DNA from: Amoebidium appalachense
Lineage: Eukaryota; Ichthyosporea
Length of the DNA: 64,000 bases
Assembly (NCBI GenBank): GCA_963693365.1
Contig: CAVNZM010000016.1
Span: forward strand, 5,332,001 to 5,396,000
Reading direction: 5' to 3'
The stretch's first letter is position 1; each line of letters opens with the position of its first letter. The position numbers and the translations under genes were made by a program. The notes beneath the pieces are model-generated. The model made no database searches. It was not told the origin of the DNA and worked only from the letters and a program-made list of their open reading frames with translations. This document shows, in pieces, positions 14,396 to 25,929 of this stretch.

Positions 14396-15232
14396 ACCAC
14401 CACCACCACCACCACCACCACCACCATCACCACCACCACCACCATCACCATCACCACCAAAAGAAAAAAAATAAAAAATAAAAGAAAAGAAGAAAAGAAA
14501 AGAAAAGAAAGAAAGAAAGGAAAGAAAGAGGGTGTTTGGGGGGGGAGGGGGGGGGGGGGGGGGGGGGGAGGCTCTGTTGTGTGTGATGATGGTAGTGGTT
14601 GGGGGGGGGGGGGGGGGGGGGGGGGGGGCTCTTCTTACACTTCGGAAATGAGGTTGGCGGCCTTGGGCCTACCAGAGAGTCTGGACAAAGGGGTGTAACA
14701 AAAGTGTTTTTTTGTTTGTTTTGTTTTGTTTTGTTTTTTGTTTTTTTTGAGGGGGGGGGGGGGGGGGGGCACCCTCTGACTGCACTTACAAACACATGGG
14801 CTGGTTGCTGGGCAGTGTGTACATGGAGTTCATCCCCCAGATCCTGTTCATGACGTCAATTTTCGGCTACCTGTGCATCCTCATCCTTGCAAAGTAAGTG
14901 CCCTAGGTGTGCAGCTGCAGACTAATGTTAGCCTGTGCCTGGTGACGTCACAGGCGCAGTTGACTGCCGGTGAAGGATTTCCAAGGATGGATGGATGGAA
15001 CGGGAGGGGGGGGAAGGGGGGGGGGGAGGTGGGAGGTGGGAGGGGGAGGGGGGGTGGAGACATCTGAAGACAGATGGTGTGTAACGAGCAAGGCGGACAC
15101 ACAGGGTGTTGAAACACACCGTGTCTAGTATATGAATGTGTCTGGGCTTTTCTTCGTGGCGATAACGTCTTTTGTGGTTGATGGATAGGTGAACGTCACC
15201 CATTGACCCCCCTCCCCCCTCCCCCTCCCCCC

Positions 15233-15269
<37 letters not shown>

Positions 15270-15800
15270 TTCTTCCCCTGCTTTGGTTCCCTCTGTCCTT
15301 TCTTCCTCTCCTACTGCATCTTCTCCTTCTTCTCCTCCTCCTTTTTTTAACCTTTTCTTTTTCCTTCTTTTTCTCTTCCTTTTTTATTTTTGCCTTTGTT
15401 GCTTCACAGGTGGATGACGGTATGGGGAGACAACTGCGCTCTACCCGGAGACATCACCACCTACTCGTGTGACCCAAGCATCCTCATTCTTCTCATCAAC
15501 ATGTTCCTTTCACCCGGCAAGCTCACATATGCCGACCACACGGTGTTTTTCAGCAACAGAACCATGCAGAGCACGCTGCAGGTTGCGCTGTTGGCGATCG
15601 CGCTGGTGTGCGTGCCCTGGATGTTGTTGACGAAGCCGTTTTACCTCAAGAACAAGTATGAGAAGATACAGGTACGTGCAGTGTGGGGGGTGAGTGCTTG
15701 TGGGTAGGGTTGGGTGTTGTTTGGGGGGGGATGGAGGAGGGAGGGGGGGGGGGGGGGGGGGGGTGTCCTGTGGGCTTTTTGCAGGAGCTGTGTTTGTTTC

Positions 15801-15841
<41 letters not shown>

Positions 15842-15845
15842 CCCC

Positions 15846-15876
<31 letters not shown>

Positions 15877-16337
15877 ACACACACACATGCACACGCGCAC
15901 ACATGCACAATTATGCAAAAGCTGCATGCATGCACACTCCTCCTCATACCAATACATCTTTTCCCTCCCTCCTGTACTTCCATTTGTCGCCATCCTTCCC
16001 TTCCCAGTGCGTAAAATACTTTTTTTTTCTCTCCCGCCGCTGTAGTCTTAACGTACATACTGACCCCCCCCCCCTCCCCCCCTCCCTCCCTCCCCCCCCT
16101 GCACACACAGAAAAATGCCCAAGCTTCAGTTGACAGCGGAGAGGGGCACGTGATCGATCACGAGGAGGGAGGTCACGGGGGCCACGGTGAGGAATTTGAG
16201 TTCGGGGAGATCATGGTGCACCAGGCCATCCACACCATCGAGTTTGTGCTTGGGTGTGTGTCAAACACGGCCAGTTATCTGCGGTTGTGGGCATTGTCAC
16301 TGGCTCACGCACAGGTGAGTGCTTTTTTTTTTTTTTG

Positions 16338-16404
<67 letters not shown>

Positions 16405-18244
16405 GGGGGGGGGGGGTCCCAGGATTTTGGGTTCTTCCCTTACTTTTTTTTTTGTGTGTGTGTGTGTGTGTATGTGTTTGCATGTGTGCGCACTCGTGGA
16501 CGCAGGGGGGGGGGGGGGGGGGGGGTAATGCAACCCGGGGAGAGAAGATGGGAGTGGCAATGAGGTGCCCGCGTGTGTGTATGTGGGTGGGTTGGGAGGG
16601 GGGGGGGGGGGGGAGTGTGTGTGGGTAGGTGTAGGGGGGGGGGGGGGGGGAAGGGGGGGGTTCTCAGGACATGGGAATGTGAATACTGACGAGCTGGGAT
16701 CCTGGCCCTTACAGCTGTCTGAAGTGCTTTGGGACATGATTCTCCATGCCGGCTTTGCGTGAGTATCCCCTACTTTGTCAACACTTTTGCACACGAAAAA
16801 CACCGTTATATGAACGGATTGCATTTTTTGTTGTTGTTGTTGTTGTTTTTATTTTGTTGTTGTTGTTGTTTTTATTTTGTTGTTTTTTTGTTTTTTTTGT
16901 TGGTTTTTTGTTTGTTTTTTTTGGGGGGGGGGGGGGGGGAGTCACGTGACTCACCATCTTTGTGTGTGAAATGTCGTTGGGTTGCAGGTCTGGTGTTGAA
17001 TGTTATGTCCACTCAACAAACATGTATGGCTCAACTTTTTTCATCCTCTGGTCCCATAAAATCTATCCACCTATGTAAATACGTTTATCCAATATACCCC
17101 TAGTGCACCCTGTCTGACCCCGTGGTTTTTCACAACATATCCCCCCATACATATATCACCCAACCCATTTCACCTTCTTGTCCCTGGCCACATAATGTAT
17201 CCACACTAACGTATACCAAACACCCCCAGCGCACCCTGTTTCATTCACCCCGTGATTATTAAGAACATATCCACGCAAACGTATAGCACCGAATTCATCT
17301 CACCTTCTAACCCCACACAACATCCCCACGCTAACATATTTCCAATACATCCCCACTGCACCCTGTCTACCCTGTGGTAATTATTCACAACTGATGTCAC
17401 GCAACCCATTTCACCTTCTCGTCCCACACAATCCTTCCACACTAATGTATATCCAATATTACCCCAGTGCGCCCTGTTTCACCCCGTGGTTATTCACAAC
17501 ATATCCAACCAAACATATATCACTCAACCCATTTCACCTTCTGTGCCCACCCAACATATCCCCACTGACGTATATCCAACGCAGTGCGCCAGTCAAGGGT
17601 GTGATGCTGTTCTGCACGTTTGCAGCCTGGGCCACCCTGACCGTTGCTGTGCTTCTGCTGATGGAGGGCATGTCTGCTTTCCTGCATGCCCTGCGTCTCC
17701 ACTGGTAAAGATCCCCCTCCCCCCCTCTCCCCACCCCCTCCCCGACCACCAGCACGATCTTCAAAACTCCTCCCTTGCCGGCCCTCCAATAACACATTCA
17801 GCCTTCTTCTTCTTCATACCCCCCGTGGTTAGGGTGCGTGTGTGTATTTTTTCTTTTTCTTTTTCTTTTTTTTTTCTTCTCGTGTGTGTGTGTTGGGAGG
17901 GGACTCTGGAAGAAGAAATTGAACAATAAAATGCCGATCATAAATCAGAAAGTAGGTCGCTTCAAACAGTACTTTCAGGGGTTTTTTTCTTGCCGATTTA
18001 TATATTATATTGTCAACGCTTTTTGGTCCCCGGGTCGGGCCAAATGCTGTTTGATGCGCACCAAGCCAATTATACTGCATATATTCCATCCGGGTCTGAC
18101 CCGACCCGGATACCCAAAAGCAACCTCCTTTAACGGCCTGTGTGCTTTTATAGGGTGGAGTTCAACAACAAGTTCTACCAGGGCACAGGTTACCAGTTTG
18201 TGCCCTTCCACTTCCGCAAGTTTATGGTCGAGGCTGCAGCGTAA
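3916..18244 (+). CDS. V-type proton ATPase subunit a (Vph1/ATP6V0A family), 24 exons, complete
   Basis: Membrane subunit a of the V-ATPase Vo sector, which with the c-ring forms the proton half-channels that acidify vacuoles and endosomes. Exons: 3916-3976, 4360-4415, 5071-5149, 5633-5712, 6519-6686, 7349-7449, 7812-7938, 8296-8378, 8920-9013, 9400-9486, 10056-10181, 10564-10665, 11099-11147, 11597-11742, 12067-12162, 12434-12488, 13298-13407, 14045-14184, 14816-14893, 15410-15671, 16111-16314, 16715-16758, 17585-17704, 18154-18244. All junctions are GT-AG with matching phases and give 852 residues, normal for the family. The start is [10 protein letters not shown], like the family's MGSLFRSEEM. 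Residues 1 to about 404 are the cytosolic domain, followed by membrane helices ([33 protein letters not shown]). The essential arginine is in [14 protein letters not shown] at about residue 758. A His/Gly/Glu-rich loop precedes it at about 713-730. Only the exon 14 donor is ambiguous, because it lies in a TG repeat. Confidence 0.97.
4495..4540. repeat. CA microsatellite in V-ATPase intron 2
   Basis: About 20 CA units after the exon 2 donor. The same intron (4416-5070) also carries C runs near 5000-5026, and the acceptor ccttatacag follows a C-rich pyrimidine tract. Confidence 0.9.
6218..6320 (-). repeat. Dispersed family A repeat, short copy, reverse orientation
   Basis: A core of about 100 bases enclosed by C runs on both sides (G runs on the minus strand). 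Read on the minus strand it starts with TGAATGCG, contains GAAGTACACATTC and an ACGGACAACA string, and ends with AAGCAGAGCCCATCCTCAGG. The same words recur at 31324, 48224 and 58780. It lies in V-ATPase intron 4. Confidence 0.8.
6441..6482. repeat. CA microsatellite upstream of V-ATPase exon 5
   Basis: About 21 CA units, followed by a short C-rich tract and the acceptor ccctgcag at 6518. Confidence 0.9.
6687..7348. repeat. V-ATPase intron 5: TG, G, C, CCA, CA and T runs
   Basis: The donor of exon 5 is the first GT of a TG repeat. The intron then contains G runs (about 6745-6771 and 6841-6857), a C run at 6962-6995 that passes into CCA and CA repeats, T runs with single G interruptions (7105-7152) and further CA repeats. 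Almost no unique sequence is present. Confidence 0.85.
8418..8690. repeat. CA / CTCACA / C / A simple-sequence cluster in V-ATPase intron 8
   Basis: CA repeats (8440-8480), interspersed CACTCA units (about 8480-8575), C runs and a poly-A run near 8665-8687. The flanks of the intron are unique sequence. Confidence 0.85.
9868..9957 (-). repeat. Dispersed family A repeat, short diverged copy
   Basis: Begins with CCTGAGGATGGGCTCTTA after a C-rich block and ends in a C run; the centre has weaker similarity to the 6218 copy. It lies in V-ATPase intron 10. Confidence 0.6.
11881..11946. repeat. TG microsatellite in V-ATPase intron 14
   Basis: About 33 TG units. A second TG run (11740-11773) begins at the end of exon 14 and contains its splice donor. 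Confidence 0.95.
12541..12638. repeat. CA microsatellite in V-ATPase intron 16
   Basis: About 49 CA units flanked on both sides by C runs. Confidence 0.95.
14217..14305 (-). repeat. Dispersed family A repeat, short copy
   Basis: Minus-strand reading contains GAGTATGAAGTACACATTC, ACGGACAACACA and TGCAGAGTGCAAACCA, the centre of the family A core, and is enclosed by C runs at both ends. It lies directly after exon 18 of the V-ATPase gene. Confidence 0.75.
14318..14458. repeat. CA array joined to CCA array in V-ATPase intron 18
   Basis: About 37 CA units run directly into about 20 CCA/CAT-type triplets, then into an A/G-rich tract. Confidence 0.9.
17005..17584 (+). repeat. Tandem repeat of about 110-128 bp, five copies, ending at the exon 23 acceptor
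   Basis: Intron 22 contains imperfect tandem units each with the order CCCTGT, CCGTGGTNATT, CACAACATATCC, CCCATTTCACCTTCT, CACACTAACGTATA, CCAATA and CCCCAGTGCRCC. The gcRccc anchor recurs at 17105, 17231, 17359 and 17469, and again as the exon border at 17586. The last unit ends exactly at the AG of exon 23, and the first exon bases TGCGCC match the repeat anchor. Confidence 0.85.
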
Positions 18245-18356
18245 ACTGGCTGGATATTTGTGGTTTTTGTTTGTTTTTTTTGCATGACATTGTATGCATA
18301 AATCATTTCTTTCTTTCTTTCGAGTCTTTCTTTCTTTTTTTTGTGTGTTTGTTTGT

Positions 18357-18388
<32 letters not shown>

Positions 18389-19023
18389 GGCTTGCATTCT
18401 GCATCGTGTTATCCGTTTGTTCTTGTGTACTTCGTACTTTTTGACGCATTCAAACCCCCCCCCCCCCCCCCCCCCCCCCCGGGGCGCTCCCTCCCTCCCT
18501 CCATGTTATCTCATGATTATTACATCAAGTGCTTGTTACAATAGTTAATTTTAGTGTTATACCATGGCATCACGTAGTGTACAAAGTGTCAACTTATCTG
18601 CTAGTCATTTAGTTAGTCAAAAAAGGCATCTGGTGCCCCATTATTTGATATCGATTGTAGTAGCTGTAGCGGTTGCCTCCTTTGAATTAGAGTTCTTAGA
18701 AGTGCAATCGGTTGCACTTGAGCTAAATTATCAATCAACAAAAATATAATCAACAGCGAAGTTTGCAATTGCCTTCATTAATAATATGGGGAGCCATGCT
18801 TTAACGGTTGTACCGCAACCGTGTGCCCAGATGAGCTCTCTCCCTCCCTCCCTCCCCCTCTCTCCCTCCCTCCCTCCCTCTCCAGTGTCTCTCTCCCTCT
18901 CCCTCTCCCCCCTCTCTCCTGCTCCTAGTTAAAAAAAAAAAAACTGAATCAAGCTGAGCTCTCTTTGAGACTCTCTTAAGCTCTCGAGCTCCGAGCTCTC
19001 TTTAGCCTCTCTCTGTGTGTGTG

Positions 19024-19069
<46 letters not shown>

Positions 19070-19700
19070 GGGGGGAAGGGGGGGGGGGGGGGGGGTTGTG
19101 GTATTCAGATTGTTCGGTCATCATAGGCTCACGCGGCACGCCCATTTCACGAGCACATCACCCGCCCATCCGCCATCGGCCCGACCCATCCACTCTTCCG
19201 GCTACACGCATCCCCGCCGGACTCGCCCCTCTACCTCTTCCCTTCCACATCGTCTCTGCCCATTGTCGAGCGATATGCGGAGTGGCTGGCGACTCCACCG
19301 GAGGTACGGCTGGACCATAGTGTGACTATCAATAGTTTTAATTAAGTCTATGGCTGATAGATACCTCTTTACTTTACGTGTCGAGTCCCTCCCAGTGCTA
19401 ACACGTACTGACGTGTTGCCACACGTGCGACGTTATACATCTATGTACTGTCCCTTTTTGCAAAAAAAAAAAAAAAGAAAAAAAGAAAAAAAAAAAAAAA
19501 AAGAAAGAAAGGAGACACCGCCTCAGTAGGTGGTAGCTCCCAGTGTTAGGTCAGCAAAAACACCAACTACTGGTAGCCTATATGGCAGATACGGTTAGAC
19601 AATCTCGCTTCTAAATAGATTCGATTATTCATGATGTTGTGTCGTATAAATATGCAAAGATTGATTAGGTCTTGGCGTTGTAATCATTTTTTTGATGTCT
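18245..19700. other. Downstream region of V-ATPase gene, no gene seen
   Basis: Holds C runs, a family A repeat (18384-18453), a pyrimidine-rich CTCCC tract (about 18836-18920), a TG repeat at 19027-19067 followed by a G run, and broken poly-A runs near 19461-19505. No exon could be supported. Confidence 0.6.
18384..18453 (-). repeat. Dispersed family A repeat, shortest copy
   Basis: About 70 bases between two C runs. The minus strand reads TTTGAATGCGTC, AAGTACGAAGTACAC, CGGATAACAC and TGCAGAATGCAAGCCA, matching the left half of the family A core, but it lacks the right-end CCCATCCTCAGG block. Confidence 0.75.
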
Positions 19701-19722
19701 CCTGCTCGTATGTGTAATATGT

Positions 19723-21530
19723 GTGGGGGTCGCGGATGCATATATATCTATCAATAAGTGTGACCTGTTAGCTAATGTAGGTTATGGGCGGCTTTATTCT
19801 CTTTTCTACTTCTCTCCCCCACATCACCCTAGGTTTCAATCTATTCTTCACATACACCCATGCCAATCCGCTTTTCGTAAAAACAATTCATGTTATGTTC
19901 AAATAATGGCACTGCACGATTCTATGCAAGTTGGTGCACGATATGTTGGCTTTATTGATTGGAAAACTGCTTACGATTCTGTCTCCCCTGGTCTCCTATG
20001 GGAAAAGCTTGCTGCACAGGGTGTGCCACACTGCATTGGTGTTCTGTTAGAAGCACTCTTGTCTCAAACCTATGGTAGAGCTGTGGTTAATGGGCATCTT
20101 TCATATGGTTTTGCTCGTACTAGAGGTCTCTTGCAGGGTTCATTGCTTAGCCCCCTTTTGTTTAACCTATTTATAGATGATTTGGCTGTCAAGATTTATG
20201 CCAAAAACGATGACCCTATTAATAACTTTCCGCCTGCACTTCTCTATGCTGATGATCTGTCCCTCCTTGCCCGTACCCCTAGACGCCTGCAAAGATTGTT
20301 CGATGTAGTGTCAGAGTGGTGCAAGGCAAACCTTATGATCCTTAACATAGACAAATGTGGTGTTCTTGTACCTGATATAGCTAACAATTTACACACATTT
20401 ACATTATCATCTAAACCTGTACCTATAGTTCCAGAATACAAATATCTTGGTGTTCCGGTTGATTCTGTTGGTGTTATGTTTTCCCATATGGTCGAAAAGA
20501 GGGTAGAGTTGGCTCGTAAGCGGTTAGCTTTCTTCTCGGCTAATATTTTTAAAGACACACCCCTCCATCCTTCTATTAGACTTACATTTATTCGCACTTT
20601 TGTCTTCCCGGCATGTGAATATGGTTTACCCCTTCTCGCCGCTTGGATCAAGAAAGAGAGAACTAGAGCGCTTAAACCCTTGGCAAATTTCCTTGAAGCA
20701 GAAGTTGCCTCCTTTCTATCTATAGAAACAACTGTTGTAAACCTGGGCCTGTAACGCTCTCGATATATGGTCTGGTCCCAATAGCTGCTAGAGTATCCTA
20801 TCTCGCGCTGAAATTCAATAAGCACATAAGCCGCTTAAAGAAGTATTTGCCCTCCCACCCTCTCTTCTCTATCCGACCTGTCCCCTCCTCACCTCTCCCC
20901 TCTTTCCTTCCCTCTCTCTCCCCTTCCCCCCTGGGCACAAATACAAATAAACCCCGCAATAGTGTGCACGTGTGTGTGACTTTGGACTGCCACTTACTTA
21001 TTAAACATGTACACAATCACAAGATAATCACGCAATATAACAAATGGAAAAAGATACCACACGACACTAGACCCGATGAAAGCACACACCTTGAAAAACT
21101 AAGCCTTATGTCTCGTTTTGTATATACTGACCGCCTCAACCACATTGCCAAATATGGCACTCGCAAATGTATAACACCTAAATACATATTACCTTCCTGT
21201 AGAACTGGTCTTTCTCTAGCTGATGGTATTATTGATCAATTACCACGATTTTACTGTACACGTGCTATACAGTGGAGATCTAATAAGTATAAGGTGGCAT
21301 CATTTGCATGCCCAAACAACACACACACACACCAGTTTAACCGGTCATGTATCGCCAAATGTAGTTTGATAGACCACATAATACCGCAACACACACACGT
21401 CACATTCACAACAGACACTCAGAAAGATAGCCTACCTGTAAATTACAACATCCTTGATTTTATACTAAACACGCGTAACTACGACCTGTTTATTAGATGT
21501 ATTGATTGGCCTCGGAGAAACACATCACTA
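19723..21530 (+). pseudogene. Reverse transcriptase of a non-LTR element, frameshifted
   Basis: Canonical RT blocks are visible in order: QSAFRKN, motif A FIDWKTAYDS (about 19951-19980), motif B LLQGSLLSPLLF (about 20128-20163), motif C YADDL (about 20244-20258), motif D LNIDKCGVL and motif E YKYLGV. The frame stops at 20752-20754 just after VVNLGL. The protein then continues in another frame (SIYGLVPIAARVSYLALKF and onward to a C-terminal region with FNRSCIAKC and LDFILNTRNYDLF). One frameshift near 20750 therefore breaks it. There is no good ATG at the 5' end. The RT type fits LINE-like elements rather than retroviruses or LTR elements; the clade was not resolved. Confidence 0.85.
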
Positions 21531-21549
21531 CAAAATTCTAGCGCACGCG

Positions 21550-21558
<9 letters not shown>

Positions 21559-21640
<82 letters not shown>
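21559..21640. repeat. CA microsatellite at the 3' end of the retroelement
   Basis: About 41 CA units following a short CG-rich alternation (gcgcgcgcgc). Confidence 0.9.
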
Positions 21641-21717
21641 CCTGCTGGGGAGCCCCTTTTAAAAATTAAAAAAAAATTAAAAAAATTAAAAAAAAATTAA
21701 AAAAAACGGGGAACCCC

Positions 21718-22680
21718 AACTAATTGATTTCTCTTTGTAGTCTTTATGGTGTCTCGTAGAGAAAGTAAACCCTGATATATAGTCATCACCCGACATCTAT
21801 GTACGTGATCATGATATACCGCTGAGGGGATATTCCGAGCAAAAACCCCCCCATACCTGAGGCTGGTGTCTGTAAACAGCGTAAACCCCCCCAGTATATC
21901 CGTTATAAAATGACCGTGTTAGATCACCTTATTAATGCTGCACAGTATGATATTGTGATACGGTGTCTTAACTTTCTCTCGGAGCTACCAATGCTAGCTT
22001 CTGCTTATCCATAATCTATACTAGGGTTGTTTTATTGCATACAGTGTACATAAGTGTACATACGTATAGCTAGGACGATGTCCGCAGCAACACAAAGTGC
22101 ATAAACCCCCTGATATCGATCGATGATCAGCTGATCATCATCGCGTAAAAAAAGGTTTCAATAACCGCTTTGCACTTGTACAGCAGCATGCCCAAAAAAA
22201 AATCTTAATTAAACATAATAGCTAGAAATCATCCATCGGCCACACAGTGGCAGTGACAGTGTGTCAGACACGTGATCACAACCAAAGTTCCCGATCCTTG
22301 GGACAACAAACATAGCAGCCAATCAAAAACCACCAAATAATAATTGAAACCAATCAAAACGCACCACTTCTTCTGGGCACGTGAGCGGCACTAAGCGTCT
22401 TTCATTGTACGCACACACAACGCTCACACAAACACGTTTTTTCGGTGAAGCCTACGCTTGAACGTTACAAAAAATAGACACTGCATGCTTTGACATGTGT
22501 TGTGGTGGGGTTGATTTTTTTGTCAATCGTTGAGATCGTCTCTTGTTATCTGCCACTCTCAGGCCTAGGCAACACCTACAGTACGTATATTACTGTCAAC
22601 CCACAAATCTAATAATATTACGTTCCATGAAATAATCCCAGCCCGTTTTCTTGGCTTGATTGCCAGCAACGAAAGATAAG
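21718..22680. other. Region upstream of the permease gene
   Basis: Unique-looking sequence without exons. It includes an 18-base perfect palindrome at 22122-22139 (GATGATCAG and its complement) and two CACGTG E-box cores near 22271 and 22379. These lie 300-400 bases before the permease ATG and could be regulatory, but that is speculation. Confidence 0.45.
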
Positions 22681-24850
22681 ATGGGTGGAAAGAATAGCGA
22701 AGACCTAGGCTCCAGCACACCCACAGACACACGGTGTAGCCTTGCAAGACAGAGTGTCATTTCCGTTGGCTGGCGCCCACGCTATAGCGTTCGTGAGTCT
22801 ATACATGACCAAACCAGCCCAACCCTAAGCACACACCATGATCCGGCCACTTGCAGCGATGCTCAATCAAACGTGAAAGATGGGTTCTTGCCTGATGGCA
22901 CAATAGACGTAACGCTGTCAGGTGTGGACCGTAGCACACACAGCACCACACCCAATCTTCCGATCGGAGTGCATAGATGGGAGTTTCCAGGATGGGGGAA
23001 GTCCTTCGACATCACCAACTTATCCACCCATCTGCCCAACTACGTCTACACCCCTCGTCGTGTTCACTACCTCGGACAGTTGTTGTCCACCGCCATAGCA
23101 GGAAACGACCTTACTGCGTCCATTCTTTACTCTTCAGGAGTGTGCGCTTACTACGCCGGAAAATGGGCGCCAATATCCATGCTTCTCGTTACCATTGTCC
23201 TCTATCTTTACCGACGAATTTACACGGAGGTGGTGTGTGCTCTACCGGTGAACGGAGGAACATACACAGCCCTGCTAAACGCCACCAAGAAATCAGTGGC
23301 AGCGGCGGCCGCATGTCTCACCATACTTTCGTACACGTGCACGGCTGTAGTGAGCGCAGTCACTGCAGCAGGATATTTCAATGGGTTAACGGGGACAGAC
23401 CAAACCCAATGGTTAACGGTTGGGTGCCTCATTGTTTTTGGGCTTCTGGCGCTCGTGGGGATTTCCGAAAGCGCCACGGTTTCCACAGTGATTTTCGTGT
23501 TTCACATTACAACCCTGTGTGTTCTGGTCATAGACTCCATCGTCACGGCTTCACGCGACGGATTTCAGACTCTGACTTCCAACTGGACCCTCGACCTTTC
23601 CACAGTCCCGGACGCACCAAACTACGGGACCGTTAAGGGCATTTTTCTTTGGTTTTTGCGCCGCGATGCTGGGGATCACCGGGTTCGAAACATCGGCGAA
23701 TTACGTTGAAGAACAAAAACCGGACGTTTTCCCGAAAACTCTGCGCAACATGTGGGCTTTGGCGACTTTCTTTAACCCTTTGGTGACCCTTCTAGCCCTC
23801 TGTGTCCTTCCCATGCCCAGCGTGATGGGTCTTCCGTTGGTGGATGGGCAGCCAAATACGGCAAATCTGCTTGCAAACATGGCTAGCAGCAACTGGCTGA
23901 AAAAGGTTATTCAGGTCGACGCTGTATTGGTGCTCTGGGGATCGGTGTTGACGTCGTATGTGGGTGTGACTGGGTTGGTGCAGAGAATGGCCGTTGATAG
24001 GTGTTTGCCTAATTTCCTACTGCACCACAACAAATTACGCGATACGCCACACTGGGCCATAATCGGGTTTTGCGGGCTGTGCGTCTCGATCTACTACGCC
24101 ATGGGCCAGAACCCAATCGTCCTTGGGGGAGTTTTCGCGATCAGTTTCCTATCGGTCATGTTTTTGTACGGGGCAGCGAATTTAATTCTGAAAATGAACA
24201 GGAGGAAGTTGGGGCGGGATTCGTACGCGAGCGTTCCGCAAGTTCTTTTGGCTATGGGCTTTGTCGCAGCCGCCCTTGCGGGTAACATAATTTCCAATGC
24301 AGATTACGTTGGCGATTTTGCGATTTACCTGCTCGGGTGCTGGTTGGTGGTGTTTTTCATGTTCCACCGGTTCTACCTGCTCAAGTTTTTGGTGGGCAGG
24401 CTGACGGAAGTGGATCACAGTAAGTTGGTGGTTTTTGGCCGCAAGCCTACGCTTTGGTTGTTGAAGAAAATTACGGAGAGCGCTTGGGAGATTCGCCACC
24501 AGAAAATGGTCTATTTCATTAAGGACGAGGGGCTTAATATTTTAAATAAGGCAGTTATGTACATTAACCAGAACGAGCAAACACGCTGGCTGCAATTTGT
24601 GCACGTGTATGAAAGCAATGAAATTCCCGATCTTGATTGCATACGCAGTGATTTGTTGTTTTTGGATCTCGCATATCCCAAAATGCGTTTTGATTTGGTG
24701 TCTGTAAAGGGAACTTTCGACCCGAAAATGGTAGATATGCTTTCTCACCACTTGCACGTAGCGAAAAACGACATGTTTATTTCATGCCCTGGAGACCAGT
24801 TTCCTCTGAATGTGGGTGATTTGGGCGGTGTGCGGATCATTACGTATTAG
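22681..24850 (+). CDS. APC-superfamily amino-acid permease, intronless, one frameshift in a T run
   Basis: A polytopic membrane carrier expected to move amino acids or polyamines. It has a hydrophilic N-terminus of about 110 residues, about 12 hydrophobic segments (for example GTYTALLNATKKSVAAAAACLTI and the APC-type GITGFETSANYVEE), and an unusually long hydrophilic C-terminal tail of about 150 residues. The first in-frame ATG is 22681. The reading frame ends at 23709, whereas the same protein continues in another frame from about 23642. Removing one T from the five-T run at 23642-23646 would restore a continuous frame of 722 residues with the expected FFGFCAAMLGITGFE. This is either a sequencing or assembly error or a genuine inactivating mutation. 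No introns are seen, in contrast to the V-ATPase gene. A second, unrelated amino-acid transporter gene follows on the same strand. Confidence 0.83.
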
Positions 24851-25318
24851 AGCCACATGTTAGGTAGAGTATTTAGAGCGTCGTATTGGTTAGAATTTAT
24901 AACGAACGAATATTATTGGCTGCTGGTCAGCTAAAGTGCACGAGTTTTTTATTTGTTGCTTGGTAGTGAAATGATATCACGAAAGCATGTAAGATTACGA
25001 AAGTCAGATATGTTTATTACGTAAAGTTGATTGTTATTAATCCTGTATTGCCAATGTCCCCTTCTTCATTTTTGTCTCCCCCCTTCCCCCCTTTCCCCTC
25101 CTCCTCCTCCTCTGTCTCCATGTTCAAATGGAAATGGTATTTGAGTTGACGTTTTCGCATGCGCTGTGAACGGGTCGAACGCTGGGTTTTGTGGATAACT
25201 TGCCCCTACCGCAACCAAAATGCGGGCTGTGTACTCCCAGTGCACGTGGGTGCATTCCAATCGCATTGTGTTCCAAGTTTGTCGTAAATTTGTTACAATT
25301 GTATTCTGCTGGGCATTA

Positions 25319-25355
<37 letters not shown>

Positions 25356-25808
25356 CCACCACCACCACCACCACGCCGAGTAAACTCGTACATTTCACTG
25401 ATTGAATTGTTGTCTAGCCTTCCCCTCTTCCCCCGTGAATTCGTTAATGTGGCCCCCATTTTATCCCCCCCCCCCCCCCCCCCCCCCCCCCGGGAAGCTT
25501 ACCAGTTGACGGTCCCCATACCCACTCTGAACTACCGGTATGGAATACATTACCCCCCCCCAACACCTCCAACACCCCCGCGCCTGCTTCCTCTCATGCA
25601 TCCCTCTCAGTGCTCTCTCTCTGTCTGCCTGTCCCCCACATGCGAATATTTATGTAGTGCTTCTGTGCGACTTCGTTCAGGTCAGAGGTTCAACCACTAT
25701 TAGAGCAGCGTGTTGTGTGTGCGCGCGCAAAATGTCTTATGTGAGTGTGTGCGGGCGTGTGTGCTTGCATGTGACACCGTGCGTACAGTGGTCACACACA
25801 CACACACC

Positions 25809-25929
<121 letters not shown>

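Larger units (their letters stand above)
19723..21717 (+). mobile_element. Degenerate non-LTR (LINE-like) retrotransposon, 5' truncated
   Basis: A reverse-transcriptase-bearing element. The visible part begins shortly before the RT fingers and runs through the thumb and a C-terminal region to a CA array (about 21559-21640) and an A-rich tail of ATT plus 7-9 A units at about 21657-21706. The tail is bracketed by GGGGAGCCCC and GGGGAACCCC, which could be a diverged target-site duplication or chance. No endonuclease domain was found upstream, so the copy is 5' truncated or its 5' half is too decayed to see. Confidence 0.75.

Noticed and set aside
14761-14815. Longer version of V-ATPase exon 19 including HMGWLLG upstream
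   Set aside because: No AG acceptor supports it and the phase fails; the acceptor at 14815 gives [14 protein letters not shown], which aligns with the family.
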